Source of the DNA: Pseudomonadota bacterium
GTDB lineage: Bacteria; Pseudomonadota; Gammaproteobacteria; Pseudomonadales; Halieaceae
Assembly (NCBI GenBank): GCA_030591305.1
Contig: JAUVBI010000085.1
Coordinates: 1-11,482, forward strand
Direction of reading: 5' to 3'
DNA: 11,482 nucleotides
This document shows positions 1 to 5,901 of this stretch, in pieces. Below the pieces are notes generated by a model. The model was not told the origin of the DNA. It was given only the letters and a program-made list of their open reading frames with translations, and did not search any database. Both the position numbers and the translations under genes were made by a program. Position 1 is the first letter of the stretch. Each line of letters begins with the position of its first letter.

Positions 1-1004
1 TACCCGGACACACCACAACACCTGCCGATGCCATCGACGAAGCAAAACGGGCCGAGGCCCTGGGGCTGGGAAAAGTCTGGTTATCGGAACGTTTTGATGT
101 AAAAGATGCCGCTGTAATTTGCTCAGCAGCACTGGCAGTGACGAGTTCTATTCATGTCGCCACCGCTGGCACCAATATACATACGCGTCACCTCATGGTG
201 CTCGCCACGATGTGCAGTTCATTACACCACATATCGAATGGCCGTTTTGAATTGGGCTTGGCCAGGGGCGTAGGCATTCGCAATCAGCTGATGGGCCTGG
301 ATAACGTCAGTAACGCCCAATTAGAAGAATGTATAGAACTGTTGCGCAAGCTATGGCACGGCGAAAAAATCATGGGACATGAGGGCCTGATGGGCACGCT
401 GCCCTACCTCAGCATGGGAGACTGGATGAAGGCCGACATTCCCATCCATTTTGTGGGCTTTGGGCCGAATAGCCTTCGTTTTGCGGGGCAACATTTCGAT
501 GGCGTACACTTGCACACCTTTGTGACAGACCACGGCCTGCGCCGCGCAAAAGCATTTATACGCGATGGCGCAGAAAAAGCCGGGCGAAATCCCGATGAGA
601 TAAAACTACACGCGGTGTTTGCGACAGTTTTAAACTTGAGCGAAGAAGACTACCTGACAAAGCTGGTTGCCCGCATGGCCACGTATATGCAAGCACCTGG
701 CTACGTGGAATTGCTGGTGGAACTCAATGAATGGGATACAGAAGTACTAACCGCCTTTCGTGCCAACAAACTGGTTGCCTCTATCGCCGGTGGCATTGAC
801 AGCGTTGCCACACTGGAGCAACTGGATAAAATCAGCGAGCTCATTCCCAAAGAATGGCTTCCCGCGGCAACGGGTGATGCCGAAAGCTGTGCACAGGCGT
901 GGCGCAACCAATTCGACAATGGCGCTGATGGCCTGGTGATTCACGGCTCGACCCCCGACCAATTTGCACCCATTCTGGAGGCCTATAGTAAAATTACTGG
1001 ATAA
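1..1004 (+). CDS. Luciferase-like (LLM class) flavin-dependent oxidoreductase, MSMEG_2249/TIGR03857 type, 5' end missing
   Basis: The reading frame is open from the left edge (first whole codon at position 3) to TAA at 1002-1004, so about 334 C-terminal residues are present and perhaps 15-20 N-terminal ones lie outside. The protein reads as a bacterial-luciferase-like TIM barrel: an early GHTTTPADAIDEAKRAEALG stretch, then KVWLSERF, then NGRFELGLARG, and near the C-terminus the pair PAATGDAESCAQ and GADGLVIHG, all typical landmarks of the subfamily called 'probable F420-dependent oxidoreductase, MSMEG_2249 family'. Members reduce or oxygenate small organic substrates with FMNH2 or F420H2; the substrate is unknown. 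F420 use is doubtful in a gammaproteobacterium, so FMN is equally possible. An internal ATG/GTG is not the true start, because homologous sequence continues upstream without a stop. It is convergent with the flavoenzyme gene at 1017-3140, 12 bases away. Family assignment is from remembered family patterns; confident on LLM class, moderate on subfamily. Confidence 0.87.
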   Translation, partial: PGHTTTPADAIDEAKRAEALGLGKVWLSERFDVKDAAVICSAALAVTSSIHVATAGTNIHTRHLMVLATMCSSLHHISNGRFELGLARGVGIRNQLMGLDNVSNAQLEECIELLRKLWHGEKIMGHEGLMGTLPYLSMGDWMKADIPIHFVGFGPNSLRFAGQHFDGVHLHTFVTDHGLRRAKAFIRDGAEKAGRNPDEIKLHAVFATVLNLSEEDYLTKLVARMATYMQAPGYVELLVELNEWDTEVLTAFRANKLVASIAGGIDSVATLEQLDKISELIPKEWLPAATGDAESCAQAWRNQFDNGADGLVIHGSTPDQFAPILEAYSKITG

Positions 1005-1016
1005 CAGTGCCGTAGC

Positions 1017-3140
1017 TCATAGCAACTCCATCGCCAGCTCCGCAGCCGCTTCCATCGCGCCTTCTATATAGGATACACCGGTACAGTCACCGATGCTGTG
1101 CGTGATAAAACCAGCAGCCTGAAATTGCTCAGCCAATGCAGTGTTTCCGCTGGCACCTTTGGCAACAATCACATGATCGGTATCGATACTGCGTTGCTGC
1201 CCCAGGGTATTGCTGTAGCTGACCTTGTTCTCCCCAATATCAATATCGCCCGCATTTTTAATCAGCGTGACCTTGAGGTGGTGAAGCTCGTCCAGCAAAC
1301 GCATTCTGCGCACCAGGAACAAGCCCTTGCCCGCTTCCGGTGAACTGTCTATCACAGTGACTACACGGCCTCTCTCCGCCAGAAATTCAGCTAATTCCAG
1401 GCCAACCAACTCGGCACCAATAATGGTTATTTTCTTACCCAGGGGTAACCACACACGCGAGGCCAGCCTGACCAGGGCGGGTATTCCGGTAATGCCTGTT
1501 TTGGCGGCAAAACTCACTAAAAGGCGGGTAAAAGCGCTGGTTTTGCGGCGCAAGTTCGGATTGTTTTCAGCCATCACCAGAGCGCGAATTTCGTCACCAC
1601 TGAAAACGAAATCACGCTGTGCGCCGGGAATATCGGGCATTGGGCGCTGCGCTCCGGTGGCGACTATAACCTCGTCAACGCCGAGTTTCTTGAGTGCTTC
1701 AACACTGGCCAGCGTGCTTAGCCGGACCTCAACGCTGGACTGTTCCAGCTGCAGTCGCAACCACTTTAACAAACGTTCATTGGGTTCATAGGGAATGCTG
1801 GCAAACTGCAGCGTGCCGCCGAGACGGCCACTGCTTTCCAACAGGGTAATTTTGAAACCGCAAAGGGATAAACGTCTGGCCACTTCCATGCCCGCGGGCC
1901 CGCCACCCACTACCGCGATGTGACGCGGTTTATCGGTGGCAATTAATACCCGGTCTTTTTCCCTTGCCGTCTCAGGATTCACTGCGCACTTCACCGACTT
2001 GAGCACATAAATCTGGCTGATACAGCAGTAACAGTATATACAGGGGCGTATCTGCTCCAGTGTTCCCGCTATCACCTTGTTGGGCAAGTCGGGATCGGCC
2101 AGCATTTTTCGGCCCATGGACAAAAAGTCGAAATGGCCCTTGCCGATGTGCTTATCTGCCGATGCTGGCTCTATACGACCGGGAACAATTACCGGTATAG
2201 AAATACTCTGTTTAATCGCTGTAGCATTGGCAACCAGGTGTTCCTCGGGTTGTGGCGTGTGCGAACCGGAGTGCAACGCACCTTGGTCGGAATCATGATA
2301 GGCCGTAACGGCAATGGCATTGACACCCGCGGCCTCAACCATTTTTGCCACGACTTTAGCGTCTGCCAGAGTAATGCCCTCACTCTTGCCAAACTCCTGG
2401 GAATCCAGCTTCACCCACACTGGAAAATCCGGGCCGACACTTGCGCGAACTGCCACAATAATCTGTAACAACAGGCGCGCCCGATTTTCCAGACTGCCGC
2501 CGTATTCATCCTCACGCTGATTCATGGCAGGAGACAAATATTCAGAAATAAGATAACCGTGGCCGGCGTGAATTTCCACCGCATCAATGCCGGCTTTTTT
2601 TGCCCGCACTGCCGCAGCTGCAAATTTTTCAATTGCGGTGTTAATGTCCTCCTGGGTCATCACATGCAACTGGGGAGGCGGTGCATCGGGGTCGTGGAAG
2701 GCCATGATTTCTTCCATCAACATGCTCTCGCCAATATCACTGCGGCTCTTGGCTGGATACGATGGCACCCATATCGGCCTGCCCTCCTTCGCATCCTGAA
2801 CAGCCACCAGCCCGCCATGATGAAGTTGGGCCGCCACTTTGGTGCCGTGTTGATGCACTGCCTGGACCAACGCTTGCAGGCCGGAAATATGGCGGTCTTC
2901 TGAAATAGCAATCTGGCGTGGCTGGTTAGCGCCGTGGGGCCAGGCCACCCCGGTTACTCCAAGCACGATCAAGCCAACTCCACCCCGGGCCTGGCGCTCA
3001 TGATAGGCAATCAGGCGCTCGCCACAACTGCCATCGGTCTCGGCCAGGTTGACGCCCATTGCCGACACAATCATCCTGTTTTTAATTTGCAAGCTGCCTA
3101 TACAGCCAGATTTCGTTAGGTGCTTAAAATTTCTTTTCAT
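1017..3140 (-). CDS. NADH:flavin oxidoreductase, 2,4-dienoyl-CoA reductase (FadH)-like, OYE + 4Fe-4S + FAD/NAD domains
   Basis: The 707-residue product has the full three-part layout of FadH/trimethylamine dehydrogenase relatives. Residues about 8-355 form an Old Yellow Enzyme barrel (FMN) with HAGHGYL at 191-197 followed by the YLSPAMNQREDEYGGS block. A cysteine cluster C367, C370, C372/C373 and C385 should hold a 4Fe-4S centre. From about 406 a FAD-binding Rossmann motif VVGGGPAG (410-417) opens the second half, an NAD(P) motif IIGAELVG lies at 573-580, and a terminal GDCTG block (684-688) closes the FAD fold. A hydrophobic linker at about 526-570 separates the two dinucleotide domains. Such enzymes pass electrons from NAD(P)H through FAD and Fe-S to FMN and then to an unsaturated substrate, often an acyl-CoA or another enoyl compound; the substrate here is unknown. 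ATG at 3140 is supported by family-like N-terminal sequence, although the ribosome binding site is weak. It probably belongs to a catabolic locus together with the convergent LLM gene. Not called fadH because many paralogs share this layout. Confidence 0.9.
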   Translation of the reverse strand: MKRNFKHLTKSGCIGSLQIKNRMIVSAMGVNLAETDGSCGERLIAYHERQARGGVGLIVLGVTGVAWPHGANQPRQIAISEDRHISGLQALVQAVHQHGTKVAAQLHHGGLVAVQDAKEGRPIWVPSYPAKSRSDIGESMLMEEIMAFHDPDAPPPQLHVMTQEDINTAIEKFAAAAVRAKKAGIDAVEIHAGHGYLISEYLSPAMNQREDEYGGSLENRARLLLQIIVAVRASVGPDFPVWVKLDSQEFGKSEGITLADAKVVAKMVEAAGVNAIAVTAYHDSDQGALHSGSHTPQPEEHLVANATAIKQSISIPVIVPGRIEPASADKHIGKGHFDFLSMGRKMLADPDLPNKVIAGTLEQIRPCIYCYCCISQIYVLKSVKCAVNPETAREKDRVLIATDKPRHIAVVGGGPAGMEVARRLSLCGFKITLLESSGRLGGTLQFASIPYEPNERLLKWLRLQLEQSSVEVRLSTLASVEALKKLGVDEVIVATGAQRPMPDIPGAQRDFVFSGDEIRALVMAENNPNLRRKTSAFTRLLVSFAAKTGITGIPALVRLASRVWLPLGKKITIIGAELVGLELAEFLAERGRVVTVIDSSPEAGKGLFLVRRMRLLDELHHLKVTLIKNAGDIDIGENKVSYSNTLGQQRSIDTDHVIVAKGASGNTALAEQFQAAGFITHSIGDCTGVSYIEGAMEAAAELAMELL

Positions 3141-3145
3141 CTGAA

Positions 3146-3337
3146 TTAAGTAAACTGTCCCCGTATGGTAGCAGCGGAACCCTTATTCGCCGCCCATCGC
3201 TGAATAATCAATAAAGGCATTCTGGGTAAAAATATCGCCAGGCGATCAATTTCACAACTGTCAATAATATCAGCATATTCAACGATGATATCTTGAATCT
3301 CCAAACGGTCAGAAATTTCTTGCAATGAAATTGTCAC
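3146..3337 (-). pseudogene. Truncated, frameshifted SnoaL/NTF2-like protein gene
   Basis: A GTG-started frame begins with MTISLQEISDRLEIQD, a beginning typical of SnoaL-like 'nuclear transport factor 2 family' proteins of about 130-160 residues. After residue 33 (DRL) the frame stops making family sense. One frame over, from about 3237 to 3187, the DNA reads DIFTQNAFIDYSAMGGE, exactly the kind of sequence expected next. The first frame then resumes with KGSAATIR. This fits one lost base near 3237 and one gained base near 3186. After residue 59 the homology ends and a stop follows at 3146-3148, so more than half of the usual length is missing. The fragment lies 5 bases upstream of the FadH-like start, and its former promoter may now serve that gene. 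SnoaL-like proteins are small cone-shaped enzymes acting on polyketides, steroids or similar compounds. I judge it non-functional. The alternative, a short expressed peptide, is unlikely. Confidence 0.72.
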
Positions 3338-3496
3338 AATTTGTCTCTATGTGGCTGTCCTGATTAGGTAATACAGCAGCCTGTTAAGAAATCACTTGGG
3401 GAAATCGCTGAAATTTTCATCCCACTACCATGTCACGCCTAAAGACACTATGGTACAGAAATAAAGGTCCCCGCCCAAACAGGATAGCCGTCTAAA

Positions 3497-3877
3497 TTGA
3501 ACTGTCTGCCAAACCCGAAGCAGAAGAACTTGCGGGCCATTGTAGCCCAACGCCTGGTGCGAGCAGTCGATGGCGGTCGGGTTCCGGCGGTTGAGGTTCT
3601 GATCAACACACCCTTTGTCGCTGACCTTATTGAAAACGGACGCTTGTCTGATATCCACGAAGCCATGAAGAAGAGTGTATACGCTGGGATGACAACCTTT
3701 GGTCACGCTTTATATGAACTGCTTGATGCTGGCAAAATTACCCCTGAAGAAGCCCTTTTGCACGCCAACTCCAAAAACAATCTGCGCCTTAAGTTACGCC
3801 TGGAATCATCAGATAGCTTCGAACTCCAAGATGATCTGGATTTTACTGAAGAGCCCGAACCAATGAGCCGCTTCTGA
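3497..3877 (+). pseudogene. pilU: C-terminal remnant of PilU/PilT-type twitching ATPase
   Basis: The frame encodes NLRAIVAQRLVRAVDGGR, then AVEVLINTPFVADLIENG, EAMKKSVYAGMTTFGHALYEL, AGKITPEEAL and NNLRLKLRLES. This is the ordered C-terminal domain of PilU-type retraction ATPases, followed by an acidic tail (DDLDFTEEPE) as seen in PilU proteins. Homology starts only at residue 11 (about position 3527). The Walker A, Asp-box, Walker B and His-box, which occupy the first two-thirds of these roughly 370-residue proteins, are absent. An in-frame TAG at 3485-3487 lies just upstream, and the only available start is TTG at 3497 without a good ribosome binding site. The homologous part itself is intact, which suggests a recent truncation. 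PilU normally helps retract type IV pili as a hexamer beside PilT; no pilT is visible in this window. The fragment cannot hydrolyse ATP. Whether the truncation is a deletion in this genome or a leftover of a rearrangement cannot be told here. Assignment to pilU over pilT rests on the acidic tail. Confidence 0.75.
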
Positions 3878-3982
3878 TATACTCACACCCACTACACACC
3901 TCAGAAGGGAATAGTACTGATTTAGAGAGTTGGATATATCCGATTTTGAAAATGTTCAGAAAATAATTTTTTGATTGTTCAT

Positions 3983-3989
3983 AAAAGGA
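3983..3989 (+). promoter_or_regulatory. Ribosome binding site that fixes the response regulator start
   Basis: AAAAGGA lies 8 bases before ATG at 3998. It decides in favour of this ATG over the in-frame TTG at 3971, which would add nine residues (LIVHKRNTH) with no place in the receiver domain. Confidence 0.7.
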
Positions 3990-3997
3990 ATACGCAC

Positions 3998-4606
3998 ATG
4001 GCTCCAGGGCCAACAGTATATGTTGTCGATGATAACCGAACGATTCGTAACTGGTTGGAAGAGACACTCAAGACGGAAAATCTTATAGTAGAGAGCTACG
4101 CCTCCGCTGAAGATTTCCTGGTGACCTATAGCCCGGACAATCCAGGGTGCCTGCTGCTCGACATAGTAATGCCGGGCATGGATGGTCTTGAGTTACAAAA
4201 AGTCCTCACAGCACAGGGCAACCAGACTCCCATCATCTTTCTCACAGGTAAAGCTAAAGTGCATATGGCCGTTGATGCAATGAAGGCGGGGGCCGTAGAA
4301 TTTATCGAAAAACCAGTTCAGCTGGACGTGTTGTTGAATTACGTCAACAAGGCGATGCGGCTGGACCTACGAAACCGGCATGAGCAGTTGCAGCGGTCAC
4401 AGATAGAGCAGAGAATGATGCTGCTAACACCTCGCGAATGCGAGGTATTGGAATGGCTAATTCAAGGAAAGTCCAACAAAATGATCGCTCGTATACTCGG
4501 TATAAGTAGTAGGACTATCGAGATTCATCGCAAAAACATAATTGATAAAATGCAAGCTAACTCCGTAGTCGACCTCGTAAAAATGGTCATGGCAGTCAGG
4601 ACATAA
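3998..4606 (+). CDS. Two-component response regulator, FixJ/LuxR (NarL-like HTH) family, orphan
   Basis: The 202-residue product has a receiver domain (about 5-122) and a LuxR-type helix-turn-helix (about 140-200). Receiver landmarks are all present: acidic pair D11-D12, phospho-acceptor D55 in LLLDIVMPGMDG, T83 in FLTGKA, and K105 in EKPV. The output domain opens with LTPRECEVLEWL (143-154) and carries GKSNKMIARILGISSRTIEI, the DNA-reading helices. The arrangement and the VQLDVLLNYVNKAM linker resemble FixJ, TodT and StyR regulators, which are phosphorylated by a histidine kinase, dimerise and activate transcription. No kinase gene is adjacent, so the partner is elsewhere. A perfect palindrome GGATATATCC (3932-3941) lies upstream and might be an operator. 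The next gene on the same strand encodes a PilZ-like protein after a gap of 290 bases that contains possible binding sites. Role and target are inferred; family membership is secure. Confidence 0.93.
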   Translation: MAPGPTVYVVDDNRTIRNWLEETLKTENLIVESYASAEDFLVTYSPDNPGCLLLDIVMPGMDGLELQKVLTAQGNQTPIIFLTGKAKVHMAVDAMKAGAVEFIEKPVQLDVLLNYVNKAMRLDLRNRHEQLQRSQIEQRMMLLTPRECEVLEWLIQGKSNKMIARILGISSRTIEIHRKNIIDKMQANSVVDLVKMVMAVRT

Positions 4607-4896
4607 CAGGCCTTCAAGAATGGGTTTGTCAAACGCTCTGTAGATCTACTCGGAGGTCGGAACCGGTACCACCCTTAAGCTCTACCTACCCCGGACGAAA
4701 GAGCATTCTACACGGGCACCATCATTCGGATCGGGCCAGCTTCAACTAATCATGTATTTCTGCTTACGTAATCATACGTAAATAAATGAAGCTAGATACA
4801 GGGTAACCTTATATTCATAGCTATTTAGGCTTTGCTTGGCATTGGCAACGCCATCTATGCAGGGGAAAACGTCATCAATACAAGGAAAATTGGTCT
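4607..4896 (+). promoter_or_regulatory. Upstream region of the PilZ gene with tandem TACGTA boxes
   Basis: No coding sequence or clear terminator is visible here. TTACGTAATCATACGTAA at 4764-4781 holds two TACGTA boxes (4765-4770 and 4775-4780) 10 bases apart, so they face the same side of the helix; each box is itself palindromic. A possible -10 TATATT lies at 4810-4815, with no good -35 (TGAAGC at 4787-4792), which would suit an activator-dependent promoter. On that reading the boxes centre about 45 and 55 bases before the start. FixJ-type regulators are known to prefer cores like TA(A/C)GTA, so the upstream gene product is the obvious candidate. AAGGA (4882-4886) precedes the ATG at 4897 by 10 bases. 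The binding assignment is inference. Confidence 0.4.
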
Positions 4897-5457
4897 ATGT
4901 CTGAGATGCGCTCTGGCAATCTGATAATTCGAACAAAAAACAATAAGGTCGAATTTGAAGTAGTCGGAAAATCTTGCAGCTGTGCACATATCGACCCCAG
5001 CGAATTACCAATAATTGTGCAGTTTCTAAATACCTACTTCTATTCGCAATCGGATCACCGGACTGCCTTTCGTATCGACCTGAGCCGACTCAAACAGGAC
5101 ATTTCAAAACATTTTCGTGTGTTTGTAGAAACAACTGACAGGCAGGTCGCAGTTAAGCCGATCGATGTAAGTGTCGCTGGGATTTATGTTGAAACTGAGC
5201 AAGTTATTGGTAAGGTCGGCGCAAAAGTAAATGTCAGTTTGAGCTACGACAATAAAACCATAGTACTACAGGCAATCGTTGTTCGACAGAGCATCACCAG
5301 CACTCACACTGCACTTCATTTCATCGATGCAGGCAGGGAGGGAGTGTTCGGCCCCCCGTCCAGATTGGACTTTATATTTCGCGAACTCGAAACTCTATGG
5401 TTGGGTAGCTGCCTTAATTTGGTGTGGTGCAATCAGGAGCCCCTGGAACAAAAGTGA
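4897..5457 (+). CDS. PilZ-domain-like protein
   Basis: The 186-residue soluble protein has no signal peptide or membrane segment. From about residue 69 it reads like a PilZ beta-barrel: KHFRVFVETTDRQVAV, then IDVSVAGIYVE (89-99), which gives the D-x-S-x-x-G signature of c-di-GMP binding, then VSLSYDNKTIVLQAIVVR, ALHFID (139-144) and a terminal helix FRELETLWL. The other half of the binding signature, RxxxR, is degenerate: R74 is in place, but the position four before it is S70. Binding may therefore be weak or lost. The N-terminal 65 residues match nothing I recognise; they may be a partner-binding region. PilZ proteins read c-di-GMP and adjust motility, pili or polysaccharide export. The gene sits between an orphan response regulator and csrA on the same strand, suggesting a shared regulatory task. 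Its A+T content is clearly higher than in the purL/secDF region (35% G+C in 4921-4980 against 60% in 10501-10560, counted by eye). Moderately sure of the PilZ call. Confidence 0.68.
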   Translation: MSEMRSGNLIIRTKNNKVEFEVVGKSCSCAHIDPSELPIIVQFLNTYFYSQSDHRTAFRIDLSRLKQDISKHFRVFVETTDRQVAVKPIDVSVAGIYVETEQVIGKVGAKVNVSLSYDNKTIVLQAIVVRQSITSTHTALHFIDAGREGVFGPPSRLDFIFRELETLWLGSCLNLVWCNQEPLEQK

Positions 5458-5526
5458 CCAGTATGAACGGTGCAGACTCAGGCTTTTTTTGCATCCTACG
5501 ACCCGGTTAGTGGTGGTAGTGGCCCA

Positions 5527-5558
5527 CAGGATGATTTCACAATTATTAAGATTCAGGA
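5527..5558 (+). promoter_or_regulatory. Two CAGGA boxes in the csrA leader, likely CsrA autoregulation sites
   Basis: ACAGGA at 5526-5531 and CAGGA at 5554-5558 have GGA cores 27 bases apart; the second is the ribosome binding site of csrA (9 bases before its ATG). CsrA dimers recognise A(N)GGA in RNA, and several csrA genes repress their own translation through paired sites of this kind. The sites are seen in the sequence; the autoregulation is inferred. Confidence 0.4.
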
Positions 5559-5567
5559 AAAGTAATT

Positions 5568-5747
5568 ATGTTGATTTTAACGCGAAAAATATCTGAGTCG
5601 CTGATGATATCTGACGATATCACCATTACCGTGCTGGAAATAAAGGGAAAGCAGGTTCGTATTGGCATTGACGCTCCAAAAGACGTGACGATACATCGCG
5701 AAGAAATATACAAACGCATTAAGGGTGGAGCAATGTCCACTAATTGA
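5568..5747 (+). CDS. csrA: Carbon storage regulator CsrA (RsmA)
   Basis: The frame encodes a 59-residue protein starting [16 protein letters not shown], followed by [20 protein letters not shown] and [11 protein letters not shown]. This is full-length CsrA, a homodimeric RNA-binding protein that blocks or stabilises mRNAs at GGA motifs, often in 5' leaders. The key RNA-contact residues are present: L4, T5 and R6 in the first strand and R44 in VTIHRE. The ATG at 5568 is preceded by AGGA at 5555-5558. The gene lies 110 bases after the PilZ-like gene on the same strand and may be cotranscribed with it. The K at position 7 and the ISES/ISDD stretch differ from the usual RRVGETLMIGD of gammaproteobacterial housekeeping CsrA, and housekeeping csrA normally sits between alaS/lysC and tRNA genes. 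This copy is therefore probably an accessory paralog. Identity is very secure; paralog status is inference. Confidence 0.95.
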   Translation: MLILTRKISESLMISDDITITVLEIKGKQVRIGIDAPKDVTIHREEIYKRIKGGAMSTN

Positions 5748-5901
5748 AAGTAATAATGGCCCGCGTATCATGGCGAAGAAGGCCGCCGCCAAGATACACT
5801 CACCTCGGTGTGGCTCAGGTCACTTTCAGGCAAACACGGGTTGATCATGCAGAACCCGCGTGGGTCTGCCGCAGGTTGGTCCCGGCGCCTGCCCCCAGTT
5901 T
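5748..5901. other. Inverted-repeat-rich gap between convergent csrA and secF
   Basis: GTATCATGGCG (5765-5775) pairs with CGCCAAGATAC (5787-5797), 10 of 11 bases, across an 11-base loop. CACCTCGGTG (5801-5810) is a small hairpin. CGGGTT pairs with AACCCG around TGATCATGCAG-type loop sequence at about 5839-5860. A C5/G5 hairpin (5892-5909) overlaps the secF stop codon. None is followed by a clear T-run, so I do not call a classical intrinsic terminator, though together they may stop transcription from both sides. Confidence 0.4.

Noticed and set aside
1327..1791. 154-codon + strand frame opposite the flavoenzyme gene
   Set aside because: It is antisense to well-supported FAD/NAD domain coding sequence, and its composition is serine/arginine-rich without motifs.
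3425..3706. 93- and 72-codon minus-strand frames opposite the pilU remnant
   Set aside because: Most of their length is antisense to clear PilU sequence. Only their last residues are of interest, as noted for the possible receptor tail.
3971..3997. TTG start giving a nine-residue longer response regulator
   Set aside because: ATG at 3998 has a well-spaced AAAAGGA and begins right at the receiver domain.
5473..5500. T-run (5484-5490) after the PilZ gene as an intrinsic terminator
   Set aside because: No stable stem precedes the T-run, so readthrough into csrA cannot be excluded.
5279..5596. 105-codon frame on the + strand across the PilZ and csrA genes
   Set aside because: It is an out-of-frame shadow of the PilZ-like gene and csrA, with no family features.
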